Positions 10,968 through 21,655 of a stretch of 64,000 bases of DNA are shown here, piece after piece. The position numbers were made by a program, and so were the translations under genes. Source of the stretch: Glandiceps talaboti (Eukaryota; Hemichordata; Enteropneusta; Spengelidae); contig NC_135551.1 in NCBI RefSeq assembly GCF_964340395.1, positions 5,782,963 through 5,846,962 of the forward strand. The letters are read 5' to 3'. The notes under the pieces were generated by a model. That model made no database searches. It had not been told where the DNA came from and saw only the letters and a list, made by a program, of their open reading frames with translations. Each line of letters opens with the position of its first letter. Within the stretch, counting starts at the first letter, position 1.

Positions 10968-11137
10968 ACACATATTGCCTGGCCTATATTCGGGCTATAG
11001 CACCCGTTCATTACCCCCTCATGACTGTGAGTTACCAGAATCACATGCTATTTCCCGAGGCCGAATATTCTGGTAACTCACAGTCCCTTGGGTGTAACAA
11101 ACAGGTGCTATAGCCCTCATGGCCAGGCAATATGTGT
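10968..11137. repeat. 170-bp foldback element (unit A)
   Basis: Nested inverted repeats: ACACATATTGCCTGGCC pairs with GGCCAGGCAATATGTGT, and inside it GGGCTATAGCACC pairs with GGTGCTATAGCCC and GACTGTGAGTTACCAGAAT pairs with ATTCTGGTAACTCACAGTC. The shape is that of a foldback MITE. Copies are in B (20903-21072) and C (34785-34954); D lacks it. Confidence 0.8.
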
Positions 11138-11387
11138 TCACTACAGCCTTGCATGGAAATTTGGAAAAGGAAATGTGTTTATTTTTTCTAAATGATAAAT
11201 CTACCTTAGCAGCATGCAAATGAGCCAACATGCTTGTAACATCACTTGTGAGAACACTGGCTATGGTGTAAAACTGTGACACTGCGAATGGCAGAGTCTG
11301 TACACTACCAAAATTTGCTATGGTGACACTCTACTTCCTGTCAGTGAGCACCTTAATAGTTGGGGGTATACATGGTATAGAATAATA

Positions 11388-11473
11388 ATGTTGAGTTCTT
11401 ATATAGTGCTTTCCCACACCATGCTCAAAGCGCTTTACAATTATTACCCATGGCTCAGATCAGAATGGCACAG
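11388..11473 (-). mobile_element. SINE fragment, 3' part, split by an insertion (left piece)
   Basis: Reads ATAATAATGTTGAGTTCTTATATAG... on the plus strand, the tail end of the SINE that is nearly full length at 62651-63010. The SINE continues at 12192 after the 718-bp insertion. Intact versions of this fragment are in B (about 21531-21655), C (35413-35537) and D (49333-49460). Confidence 0.8.
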
Positions 11474-12191
11474 CGATTGCGATTCACTTCGTCCCATTTT
11501 CAACTCGTCTCATTTCAACTCGCCCCAATTTCAACTCGCCCCATTTTTAACTCGCCCCATTTTCAACTCGCCCCATTTTTAACTCGTCCCATTTTCAACT
11601 CGCCCCAACAACACTAGGAAACGTTTATGAATCTAAACGATACATGGACTCGAAGTACTGGGACCGAAAAATTTACATGATTTTACCTACGTAGCCAGTT
11701 GAAGCGTAGCAAATGTAACATTTCCTAGCAGAAAGTGGTGTGGGTTTTGGCTAAGTGTTTGGTAGATCTCAAACTTATACTAGCACAACAACTTTCCTCA
11801 GTCATGGAATATCACTTTTCACATTAGGACTTAATGTTTACAACCCAAATAAGAAATAATAATGATAATAACCAGGGAGAATATTAGTGACTGACACGCT
11901 TACGACTTCCACGCGTATGGGTTTTGGAGATGTGTCTCCTCTCCCTAGTTAACGCAACTAAGTATTGTAGTATGTGTTTACAGTGCAAGTGTTACTTCAT
12001 TAGTGGAATACGAGATACCACAGACCCTCCAAACTGAGTACTACTAGCTTCGATTTCATATATGCACACTGGTAAATTATATTGTAAAGAGTTGGGGCGA
12101 GTTGAAATTGGGGCGAGATGAAAATTGGACGACTTGAGTGGGACGAGTTGAAATAGGACGAGTTGAAATTGGGACGAAGTGATCCGTCACC
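11474..12191. mobile_element. 718-bp non-autonomous DNA transposon in the SINE
   Basis: Flanked by the 8-bp duplication TGGCACAG / TGGCACAA inside a SINE. The ends are CGATTGCGATTCACTTCGTC and GACGAAGTGATCCGTCACC. Both ends are packed with tandem variants of a 15-17-bp word (CAACTCGCCCCATTTT on the left, its complement on the right). The middle has no long ORF. A family member in the opposite orientation is at 26426-27019 in B and at matching places in C and D. An 8-bp duplication suggests a hAT-type transposase, though the ends are not classical hAT. Confidence 0.85.
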
Positions 12192-12445
12192 TGGCACAAC
12201 GGCCCTTTAGTCTTCCTCAACTCCCCAGGGTTTAGGGAGACCTAATACAACATCCATGGTTAATCATGCAGCAATGTTGCTTTCCTCAATGTCTGAATAC
12301 AAAAAAATCCCTGATTTACACTTACACAGAATACCATTACCACGGAACAGATTCTTAAGAAATGATACTATGGGGGTGATGACACCCCCTATTTCAGCAA
12401 AGGCACAATATTCTCAATTTCCTAAGTGTGCTTACCATTTAATCA
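12192..12445 (-). mobile_element. SINE fragment, right piece, and shared flank
   Basis: Continues the SINE (GGCACAACGGCCCTTTAGTC, then CTCAACTCCCCAGGG) to about 12235. It then continues into sequence shared with units B-D (GTTAATCATGCAGCAATGTT and on). Confidence 0.7.
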
Positions 12446-13098
12446 CAGATTTCCACACTACAGATATAAGATAATTACTATCATGCAAAAATAGATTTGT
12501 AAATACTTAAAACACCGTTTTATCACACAAACATTGCACCCGTGTCCCTCCGCTACTAAGTAAACTTGACGCTATGGGCGGAAGTGTTTAGTACTGTAAC
12601 TGTGTGAGAGAATGTACCTGTGTATGTATGTATGTCATTGTCGACGCTACTTTCATCTTCTGAAAACCAGATTCTCGTGAAAATAAGATGTAAAATTATA
12701 TAGTATACCTACCACTGATTAATCAGATGTTCTGCGGTTGCGGTTCTGTGCATCAACACAGTTCAAACACTGAACACATAGAAGCCTGAGGCGTAAAAAC
12801 GGAGGTGACCTACAGAGCGCCATCAAGCGGTAACCTCTATGTTTATAATAGGCCACAGGGGTGCGTTCAAGAACAGAACATGGGGGGGGGGGGGCATGGG
12901 GCAGGAGCACGTATTACATGTATTACTTTTAATACCAAATATTCCACATCGTCTAAATTTATCCTTCCACCTCTTTCACAATTTTAATGTCTACTGTTTT
13001 TAGCTCAGCCCATACATTTACTGATGTCTATGTTTTTAAATTGTATTGTATAAATTTGTGTTACATGTGATGCATATTGTATTTGTGATATGTATACG

Positions 13099-13342
13099 TA
13101 CATGTATACATACATACATAGGTACATACATACATACATACATACATACATACATACATACATACATACACACACATAGGTACATACATGTATACATACA
13201 ATGCATACATACAATGCATACATACATACATACATACATACATACATACATACATACATACATACAGTACATACACACATACCACATACATAGGTACATA
13301 CATACATACATACATAGGTACATACATACATACATACATACA

Positions 13343-13376
<34 letters not shown>

Positions 13377-13460
13377 CATACATACATACATACATACATA
13401 CATACATACATACATACATACAATGCATACATACATACATACACATGTACACATATACAT
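13099..13460. repeat. (CATA)n microsatellite
   Basis: About 360 bases of CATA/TACA tetramers with CACA, TAGG and AATGCA interruptions, in unit A only. The corresponding place in B-D is short and is split by the GGTGAC elements. Confidence 0.95.
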
Positions 13461-13539
13461 AGGTTATTTGTAGAGTTAATTAACGATACCTGAGTGTATA
13501 GTGGTACATGAATTCTACGTCGTTGATATTGTTATATTT

Positions 13540-13642
13540 TATGCCCTGCCTTATTATTTACCAGGGCCAATACCTCTTGTATTGAGGGATGGAAAGATGT
13601 CCTCTATATATGTCACCTTTGTACCTGGTTTGAATGAATGAA
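13540..13642. mobile_element. possible LINE 3' tail with (TGAA)n end (unit A)
   Basis: A block from TTATGCCCTGCC to CTGGTTTGAATGAATGAATT has the look of a 3' untranslated end with a TGAA repeat tail, as in CR1/L2-like LINEs. Shared by B (27213-27322), C (41094-41203) and D (52425-52520), with different tail lengths. No coding part remains; family uncertain. Confidence 0.35.
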
Positions 13643-14568
13643 TTACATACTGTATGTCACAATACCTGTATGACGCGACGGACAAATAGACCCCTTGGGC
13701 AGTGCCTGGAAAGAGGAGGGATTGGTTGGACAAATTTTAGCTCAGTACAATTTTCTTTTATAAGAATGCCATTGTACATTTATTTCTATTAAGTCTGTAC
13801 AAATATGGTTTGCTTGGATACATGCTCGGCATACTTCTATCAGTTTGTATTAAATTGAATGTACAGGGTGGTTGCATAGTAACCACACACCTGTCATTAT
13901 TTACTTTACAATTCTGTCAAATTCCTCTTTGACTGGTAACAACTCTGTTAAGTTATTTGACTGAATAATTTGTAACATGTTTGTCCTGTCAACTCAGAAT
14001 CTCCTTCACCATGAGATAATAGCAAGTGGACATCTAATTCTGTTACCAAAATTGTCTACTATTCTCACCATTGTACAAAAAAAAATCAACATAAATTCAA
14101 GACAGACATTAAACCTGTGCTAGCTGTAACTCATCCTTGTAAACTACAGCCTCTTTTACAGCACTGTCCAAAACTTCAATAGTTTTTGCAGTGTCGCAGG
14201 AGAAGGAACAAACAGCTCTGGTGTGCAAGAATGGCTGTAACTAGGGTATCATCTATTTTATTAGACCAATTGATTTACTGAAAATATGTTAGAGTACCAA
14301 TAATTAGACATTGTACAGGTCAGTTATGTTTATTTTTTTACATTGTTTTTTAAGTTGTATAGTAATAAGTTGAAATTGTGAAACATTGGGGTGCTGATTT
14401 TTGGGTGCGGACCCCAAAATCCATTTCATATTATATTTTATAGTATACCATTTGAGTGCCTAGGTACCATACTAAATGTATAGTTCTACACAAACATGTT
14501 TATCAATGGTAATTCAATACTGTACAATATTTCCAGTACTACTTTTTATATATCTAAGAAAGCAATAA

Positions 14569-14580
14569 ACCCCCCCCCCC

Positions 14581-14613
<33 letters not shown>
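14569..14613. repeat. C-run followed by A-run
   Basis: About 12 C then about 31 A in unit A. B, C and D have shorter and interrupted versions (near 28447 and 42330 in B and C; almost gone in D at 53660). Confidence 0.9.
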
Positions 14614-15291
14614 GTTTCAGCAGCTTCAAGACTCGTCATTTTTGCATGAGCATTTTAGCCAACTCTATTGGGTTACTTGGTCAGTGCCTTGATACAATTA
14701 CTGTGTATTCGCTTCTGGTGTTTTATAAAGTTTTTGATCAATAGATTGCTCGAACATCTGCTTTGTAACAGTCACATGATCACCAAACTACTAACTTCTA
14801 CAAATACAACACTGGCAATATATGACTTCAACATTTGTCAAAGACTGTCGCGGCTACCGTGCACCATCTGAAAGCATTACTAGGCAACAGCATGGAAGTA
14901 ATACTTCCATGGTCACAGATACTTGAGATTGTGTAGTCAGAATGGACCCATGAACAGAGCCTTTTGGGACATCGTGCTGACACATTTACGCTTAGAATGT
15001 ATATAGTAAACTGTTTACATAAATGAATGTATATGTTGGTGAGCAGAGCGTCATATATAACATTGCACCTAGCAGCATGCTCGTCTTTATCGCGCTGGTC
15101 ACGACTGTTCACTTTCGTCAATTTTGTACGTATATTTGACTCTCAATTACTCTACGTGATGGTGAAATACTTACTCATAGTTGATCTTACCTTATAGAGT
15201 GTGACTGGAGAGATCCTTACTTGTCTTTGCACACACACAATTGTAGGCAACCACTGACAGTAAGCTGACGCTTGCAGACACAAACAGCCAG

Positions 15292-15500
15292 ACTACAGGG
15301 GGATGTATTATATTGCTTAGATTGCCGTTTTTTTCGGCAAATATCATACGAATCTTGCTGCTTCAAATGTATCAATCTCTAAACTACCTGGAAATATTTA
15401 GAAGGTAGACATCTTTTTTCGTTAACCTTTCAAATTTGAACAAAACGTACATTTGCTCAACAAAAAACATACCTGCATGAAGAAAATGTGCCAAATTAAA
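15292..15500. mobile_element. old diverged end of the hAT-like element (unit B)
   Basis: Same remnant as in unit A, starting at ACAGGGGGATGTATTATATT. Copies: C about 29174-29382, D about 43053-43262. Confidence 0.75.
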
Positions 15501-15704
15501 TTTACTATGCAATGCGATACTTACATGTTGTATTAGAATAAGACTGCGCAAATTAAATTGTTTGAGATGGGAAAACCAAGGCGGGAGGGCAGTTTACAAA
15601 ACAAACTAATTATATATTCCAAAATATGTAAATTAAGACAAAAATGAAAATTTGAGTGATTAACAATGTCTTACTTGCGTTCCTATATGCTATTAAAACT
15701 AACA

Positions 15705-16944
15705 CCAGATTTAAACTAAATGCCTCCCGTAAGGGAATCCCTAATTATGCAAATAACTCATTAAACTAAAAAACTATGGTAACAGGCTTTGTTTTTTGGA
15801 CAAGCGTGCCTTCTTAGGTTAATGTATGTAAGAGCGTATGATACTGCTTAATGCAGTCTTAAGATATAGCTTAATTAACGAAAATCATCAATTATGCAAA
15901 TTATTCATTAACACTGTAAGGTACATCAACTAACGTTATAGGACATACACAATTTGTTATGGTTAATGTATGTACTGAATAGTATTGAAATTGAAGCATG
16001 CAGTCGTAAGATATAGCCTAATTACCAAGAATCATTAATTATGCAAATTATTCATTAACACTGAAAGGTACATCAACAAGCTTTAGAGAACATATGCGAT
16101 TGTTATGGTTTACGTGTGTACTGAATTATATTGGAATTGAAGTATGTATTCTTAAGATATAGCCTATTTACCAAATATCATTAATTATGCAAATTATTCA
16201 TTAACACTGTACGGTGCATCAACAAACTTGATAGGACATAATGTGTTTTTATATGGTTAACGTATGTATTAAATTATGTTGAATTTGAAGTATGTATTCC
16301 TTGTTGTTGGTGGCCAAGTGGTTAAACCACTTGCCTCTTACCACTGCGGTCGGGGTCCGAACCCCATTCAGGGTTCGATTAAATTTACCACGCTGTAAGT
16401 AAGAAGAGTGTCATTCAGTTTGACTTTACCGAACAATGCAGGTTTTCCCCGGGTACTCCGGTTTCCTCCTGCATTAACACTGAACCCATGAGGGATGGCC
16501 CTCACTGGACTTCTTGGGAGACAAGTGTTTAAATGCTTAAAGAACTATCCAGTATAAATAAAGATTATTATTCCTAAGATATAGCCTAATTACCAAAAAT
16601 AATTAATTATGCAAATTATTCATTAACGCTGTAAGATACATCAACGAATTGTATAGGACAAATGTATGTTGTCATGTTTAACGAATATACTACAATATAT
16701 TGAAATTGAAATATGCAGTTTTAAGATATTGCGTAATTAGTTGATTTCATTAATATGCAAATTTCTCTAATTAATCATTAACAGATTTGGCTCAAAACTT
16801 AATCAGGTCTAGCTATTACCCTAAAGATTATATATCCCAAATTTCATTACAATTGAGCCAGCCGATTTTTAGAAAATGATGACACAGACAGACAGACAGA
16901 CAGACATTCCCCTTTTAATACCTCCCGTATCCTTACGTGAGGTA
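15705..16944. mobile_element. 1.24-kb AT-rich element built of ~150-bp repeats (unit B)
   Basis: Absent from unit A, whose sequence runs AAAACTAACAAAATGACATA across the site. Inverted ends are TGCCTCCCGTAAGGGAAT and CCTTACGTGAGGTA. The interior is four to five copies of a roughly 147-150-bp repeat, each with TTAAGATATAGCCTAATTAC, then CATTAATTATGCAAATTATT, then CATTAACACTG. The right end holds ATTACAATTGAGCCAGCC and an ACAGACAG run, shared with 2995-3115. No coding capacity. A SINE lies inside it. Confidence 0.85.
16302..16568 (+). mobile_element. tRNA-derived SINE inside the AT-rich element (unit B)
   Basis: 267 bases flanked by the direct repeat TATTCCT. The head has pol III box A (TGGCCAAGTGG) and box B-like (GGTCCGAACCC; also GGTTCGATT) sequences. 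The body has the GGTTTTCCCCGGGTACTCCG / TTTCCTCCTGCA block and the tail ends in ATAAAGATTATTATT. It is a different family from the SINE at 62651. Copies: C 30184-30450, D 44067-44333, at the same site, so one insertion before the units duplicated. Confidence 0.9.
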
Positions 16945-17244
16945 AAAATGACATAATCGCACTAATTTAAGACTGAATCATTCTATTTGGTATATTGGGC
17001 AATCAAGTAGGGTTGCAGAATTAAAATCAACCAGTGTTCAATTATATGACACTGAACTATTAAACATATAGTCCCCTTGTTAGGTGAAACCTAACAACTT
17101 ACTCACAGTCACAGTCACTCACTAAATGTTGACTGCACCAGCTGCACTACATGTAAAGTTCCTGAATGAAGATGAAGACTAATTATAACCAGGATGTGGA
17201 GAATGAAACGATACACAAACAATAATTTTATGCAAAAGAATAGT

Positions 17245-17250
17245 TTTATT
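17245..17250 (-). promoter_or_regulatory. poly(A) signal of zinc-finger gene B
   Basis: AATAAA on the minus strand, about 210 bases past the stop; same position as in the other units. Confidence 0.6.
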
Positions 17251-17457
17251 AGCCTATCAGGCCAGCCTTGTTGGTGTGAAAACAACAGCAGGCATCAAAA
17301 TTAATTATTTTAACCCACCTGCCCATTGGGCAAGGAACTTTGAAAAATTACATGCCCAACCAAAATTTCTACCTGCCCAATTTTTTTCCTAATGCACCTC
17401 TTTAGCGTGCTGCTTTGAGTATACCCTTTACCACACTCTTTGATTACAAATGGTCTT

Positions 17458-20043
17458 TCATTTATTTGTATGGATTATCGAATGTCTTTTCAGATGTCCA
17501 CTTTGAGTAAACTCTTTACCACACTCTTTGCATACAAATGGTCTTTCATTTGTATGTATCCTCATGTGCTTTTTCAGATTACTACTATGATTAAACCCTT
17601 TACCACACTCTTTACATACAAATGATCTTTCATTTCTATGGGTCATCATGTGTACCTTCAGATTACTACTCTTAATAAACCCTTTACCGCACGTTTTGCA
17701 TACAAATGGTCTTTCATTTGTATGGATCCACATGTGTACCTTCAGATTACTACTCTTAGTAAACCCTTTACCACACTCTTTACATACAAATGGTCTTTCA
17801 TTTATATGGATCATCAAATGGTCTTTCAGATGTCCTCCTTGAATAAACCGTTTACCACACTCTTTACATACAAATGGTCTTTCATTTGTATGCATCCGCA
17901 TGTGTACCTTCAGATTACTACTCTTAGTAAACCCTTTACCACACTCTTTACATACGAATGGTCTTTCATTTGTATGTATCATCATGTGTACCTTCAGATT
18001 ACTACTCTTAGTAAACCCTTTACCACACTCTTTACATACAAATGGTCTTTCATTTATATGGATCATCAAATGGTCTTTCAGATGTCCTCCTTGAATAAAC
18101 CCTTTACCACACTCTTTACATACAAATGGTCTTTCATTTGTATGCATCCACATGTGTACCTTCAGATTACTACTCTTAGTAAACCCTTTACCACACTCTT
18201 TACATACAAATGGTCTTTCATTTATATGGATCATCAAATGGTCTTTCAGATGTCCTCCTTGAATAAACCCTTTACCACACTCTTTACATACAAATGGTCT
18301 TTCATTTGTATGATGCATCCGCATGTGTACCTTCAGATTACTACTCTTAGTAAACCCTTTACCACACTCTTTACATACAAATGGTCTTTCATTTGTATGT
18401 ATCATCATGTGTACCTTCAGATTACTACTCTTAGTAAACCCTTTACCACACTCTTTACATACAAATGGTCTTTCATTTATATGGATCATCAAATGGTCTT
18501 TCAGATGTCCTCCTCGAATAAACCCTTTACCACACTCTTTACATACAAATGGTCTTTCATTTGTATGTATCATCATGTGTACCTTCAGATTACTACTATT
18601 AGTAAACCCTTTACCACACTCTTTACATACAAATGGTCTTTCATTTGTATGTATCATCATGTGTACCTTCAGATTACTACTCTTAGTAAACCCTTTACCA
18701 CACTCTTTACATACAAATGGTCTTTCATTTGTATGCATCCACATGTGTACCTTCAGATTACTACTCTTAATAAACCCTTTACCACACTCTTTACATACAA
18801 ATGGTCTTTCATTTATATGGATCATCAAATGGTCTTTCAGATGTCCTCCTTGAATAAACCCTTTACCACACTCTTTACATACAAATGGTCTTTCATTTGT
18901 ATGATGCATCCGCATGTGTACCTTCAGATTACTACTCTTAGTAAACCCTTTACCACACTCTTTACATACAAATGGTCTTTCATTTGTATGTATCATCATG
19001 TGTACCTTCAGATTACAACTCTTAGTAAACCCTTTACCACACTCTTTACATACAAATGGTCTTTCATTTGTATGCATCCACATGTGTACCTTCAGATTAC
19101 TACTCTTAGTAAACCCTTTACCACACTCTTTACATACATATGGTCTTTCATTTATATGGATCATCAAATGGTCTTTCAGATGTCCTCCTTGAATAAACCC
19201 TTTACCACACTCTTTACATACAAATGGTCTTTCATTTGTATGCATCCGCATGTGTACCTTCAGATTACTACTCTTGGTAAACCCTTTACCACACTCTTTA
19301 CATACAAATGGTCTTTCACAGTTGTATTTCTTGGCATCATATCCATGATCATCTTCTGTATTCACTGTACAAGTATAATCCACTTGCTGTATCCCTATAG
19401 GGAAGAGATTTCTACAGCTATCGGTAGAATTTTCATGAATTGGTGTAGATATGCAATAGTCTGGGTCTTCCACTGTGGTTAGTTGTTTAGTTTCCTTGTT
19501 ATGGTCTGGGTCTTCCACTGTGGTTAGTTGTTTAGTTTCCTTGTTATGGTCTGGGTCTTCCACTGTGGTTAGTTGTTTGGTTGGCTTGCTATTCACAGTT
19601 TGTACCGGGTATTGAAAATCTTCACTTGTTACTTTCCAATAATTTTGTTCTGTGCCAATGTCATGGTCACCTGGTATCACACTATCTTCTATCTTTATTT
19701 GCATATCCTCCTGCACTGTGTCAGTGGAAAACATATTTTCTGTGACAACATATGGTTTGGTCTCTATCTTAACTTGGAAAGGTTTATCAAAATGATGAAA
19801 TACATTTGTTGAATCATGGTTGATGTTCCTGTTTAATTCTTCATCATAATAACCCTGGTTGTTGTCATCTTCCTGCTTCACCACAACTTCCTCTCTGTCT
19901 TGTCTCTGTTCTTCATCTTTCACCAGGATATGTTTATCAGAACAAGAAAGTGATTCAGCCATATTACCCACAATGCCATTTTCTTGACTGCAGTACAGGC
20001 TGCTATTCATAGAATGTTCTTGTTTGACTATAATCTTCTCCAT
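17458..20043 (-). CDS. 22-finger C2H2 zinc-finger protein, unit B
   Basis: 861 residues. The N-terminus is as in gene A, with five V/I-K-x-E motifs at the same places, but has three copies of the 15-residue repeat instead of six. From about residue 243 there are 22 C2H2 fingers, all with intact ligands. Almost all belong to two helix types: K-S-N-V at -1/2/3/6 (FTKSSNLKVH) and Q-G-H-D (FIQGGHLKDH). Fingers 5 and 12 share a one-residue insertion in the linker (MHHTNERPF). A three-finger module (ending MRMH, then QGGHLKDH, then MWMH) occurs at fingers 1-3, 5-7, 12-14 and 17-19, showing growth by block duplication. An in-frame TAG six codons upstream fixes the ATG. After the stop, a four-base duplication (AAAT) has put a 23rd, decayed finger out of frame. 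Likely a nuclear DNA-binding regulator; target unknown. Confidence 0.93.
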   Translation of the reverse strand: MEKIIVKQEHSMNSSLYCSQENGIVGNMAESLSCSDKHILVKDEEQRQDREEVVVKQEDDNNQGYYDEELNRNINHDSTNVFHHFDKPFQVKIETKPYVVTENMFSTDTVQEDMQIKIEDSVIPGDHDIGTEQNYWKVTSEDFQYPVQTVNSKPTKQLTTVEDPDHNKETKQLTTVEDPDHNKETKQLTTVEDPDYCISTPIHENSTDSCRNLFPIGIQQVDYTCTVNTEDDHGYDAKKYNCERPFVCKECGKGFTKSSNLKVHMRMHTNERPFVCKECGKGFIQGGHLKDHLMIHINERPYVCKECGKGFTKSSNLKVHMWMHTNERPFVCKECGKGFTKSCNLKVHMMIHTNERPFVCKECGKGFTKSSNLKVHMRMHHTNERPFVCKECGKGFIQGGHLKDHLMIHINERPFVCKECGKGFIKSSNLKVHMWMHTNERPFVCKECGKGFTKSSNLKVHMMIHTNERPFVCKECGKGFTNSSNLKVHMMIHTNERPFVCKECGKGFIRGGHLKDHLMIHINERPFVCKECGKGFTKSSNLKVHMMIHTNERPFVCKECGKGFTKSSNLKVHMRMHHTNERPFVCKECGKGFIQGGHLKDHLMIHINERPFVCKECGKGFTKSSNLKVHMWMHTNERPFVCKECGKGFIQGGHLKDHLMIHINERPFVCKECGKGFTKSSNLKVHMMIHTNERPFVCKECGKGFTKSSNLKVHMRMHTNERPFVCKECGKRFIQGGHLKDHLMIHINERPFVCKECGKGFTKSSNLKVHMWIHTNERPFVCKTCGKGFIKSSNLKVHMMTHRNERSFVCKECGKGFNHSSNLKKHMRIHTNERPFVCKECGKEFTQSGHLKRHSIIHTNK

Positions 20044-20902
20044 ATCTTGTGGACACCTCTATGATCTACAGGTATGAGTTAGATATCTGCATACCTAAGT
20101 CAGGAATCTGTTGAATAAACAGAACTGTATGATTACCCATAACTTTCCTGCCATTAATGGGGCACAAGCAGAGTTGATACATATGTGGGCATTGTTTTTA
20201 TTGTATACATAATAGGTACTCAAAGTAGTTGTGCTAACTGTAGTATACTTAAAGAAGCCATATGGATGACAGAGTGATATTTATTTTGGATTTCTTATAC
20301 GCAAAATAACTATATTATGTTTTTGAAACTACTTGAAAACATTATGTTAAGCAACATATACCAAGTCCATGTGAGTAACTCAATGAATTGCCAAAAATCC
20401 AAAAATGTGCAAAAAGGTTTGTTATTGTTTGTACACTTTCAAGCTTTTTTTTGCAATTTACTAACTTATAAACATGGTCTTGGTATACATTGTTTCACAT
20501 TGACTTTTCAAATTGGAAAACATAGTCGAGTTATTTTATGATTAAAAGATCCAAAATAAATGCCAACTTGTCAACCATCCGACCACTATACTTGCAATTA
20601 ACTAAACTCAAAACTGGTATTAGGATATTATAAGCCATATATGCGGAAGATATTTAAAGTCTTTCCATTCATAATAGTATGAATTACAATATACCTAGTG
20701 ATAATGCTGTGCCATGATTTGCTAGAATCAGGCATGTGATAGGAAAATAGAATGACTATTTCCCTAGGGGAATAGTTCCATCAACTATTACATGGTCATG
20801 TGACCACCACGAGTTCACAGCAGGTCAAAATGGCAGCTTCTGACGATGTCGTCTGCCAACCTCAAGAGAAGCGGACAAGATTTTCATGAGGTATATTATA
20901 AA

Positions 20903-21072
20903 ACACATATTGCCTGGCCTATATTCGGGCTATAGCACCCGTTCATTACCCCCTAATGACTGTGAGTTACCAGAATCACATGCTATTTCCCGAGGCCGAA
21001 CATTCTGGTAACTCACAGTCCCTTGGGTGTAATAAACAGGTGCTATAGCCCTCATGGCCAGGCAATATGTGT
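20903..21072. repeat. 170-bp foldback element (unit B)
   Basis: Same nested inverted repeat as at 10968-11137. Confidence 0.8.
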
Positions 21073-21152
21073 TGACTACAGCCTTGCATGGAAATTTGGA
21101 AAAGGAAATGTGTTTATTTTTTCTAAATGATAAATCTACCTTAGCAGCATGC

Positions 21153-21358
21153 GGACATTAAAGGAAGATTTTCATTTATGGTGCCTTGAAATATGCTGTA
21201 ATTTATATGATAGTGAGAAATTCACAATAATACTTTGAAGTGAAGAGGAATCATGCCTCATCCTATTTTAATAAGTATGCAGTGTGAATTCAAAATCTGG
21301 CAATATGCATAATTAATCCAAAATGTGACATATTTAAATGATATGCAAGGTTTTATGC
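21153..21358. other. 206-bp segment absent from unit A
   Basis: Bounded by ATGC on both sides. In unit A the two ATGC copies are collapsed to one (AGCATGCAAATGAG near 11211). D keeps only the first part (49120-49182). The pattern is that of a microhomology deletion in A, or of an insertion in the ancestor of B-D. Confidence 0.7.
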
Positions 21359-21530
21359 AAATGAGCCAACATGCTTGCAACATCACTTGTGAGAACACTG
21401 GCTATGGTGTAAAACTGTGACACTGCGAATGGCAGAGTCTGTACACTACCAAAATTTGCTATGGTGACGCTCTACTTCCTGTCAGTGAGCACCTTAATAG
21501 TTGGGGGTATACATGGTATAGAATAATAAT

Positions 21531-21655
21531 GTTGAGTTCTTATATAGTGCTTTCCCACACCATGCTCAAAGTGCTTTACAATTATTACCCATGTCTCGGA
21601 TCAGAACGGCACAACAGCCCTTTAGTCTTCCTCAACTCCCCAGGGAGCATACATT
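21531..21655 (-). mobile_element. SINE fragment (unit B)
   Basis: 3' part of the SINE family of 62651-63010, uninterrupted here. It is the empty-site version of the unit A locus split at 11474. Confidence 0.8.

Larger units (their letters stand above)
6980..14847. repeat. tandem array unit A (7.9 kb)
   Basis: First of four head-to-tail units. Each starts with CGCGGCTACCGT and ends with ...CAAAGACTG. A is the most diverged. It lacks the 1.24-kb AT-rich insertion, the TTAA MITE and the 2.8-kb hAT-like element found in B and C. It has its own insertions: the 718-bp element at 11474-12191 and a long CATA tract at 13099-13460. It carries the 10-finger gene. Parts without genes are non-coding sequence shared with the other units. 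Confidence 0.93.

Noticed and set aside
13005-13493. Long frames of MYVCMYVC or YIHTYIHT type on both strands
   Set aside because: Translations of the CATA tetramer microsatellite; the same holds at 3292-3750.
16302-16380. Possible tRNA gene (GGCCAAGTGG ... GGTCCGAACCCC)
   Set aside because: The box A/B pattern belongs to a SINE head: no acceptor stem pairing, a SINE body and direct repeats around it, and three copies at the same site.
17638-19482. Plus-strand open frame of 614 codons (also at 31520, 45415, and 289 codons at 8349) opposite the zinc fingers
   Set aside because: It is the complement of the 84-bp finger repeat, which happens to lack stops in one antisense frame. Its repeated FTTLFTYKWSFI pattern has no family features and simply mirrors the minus-strand repeat.
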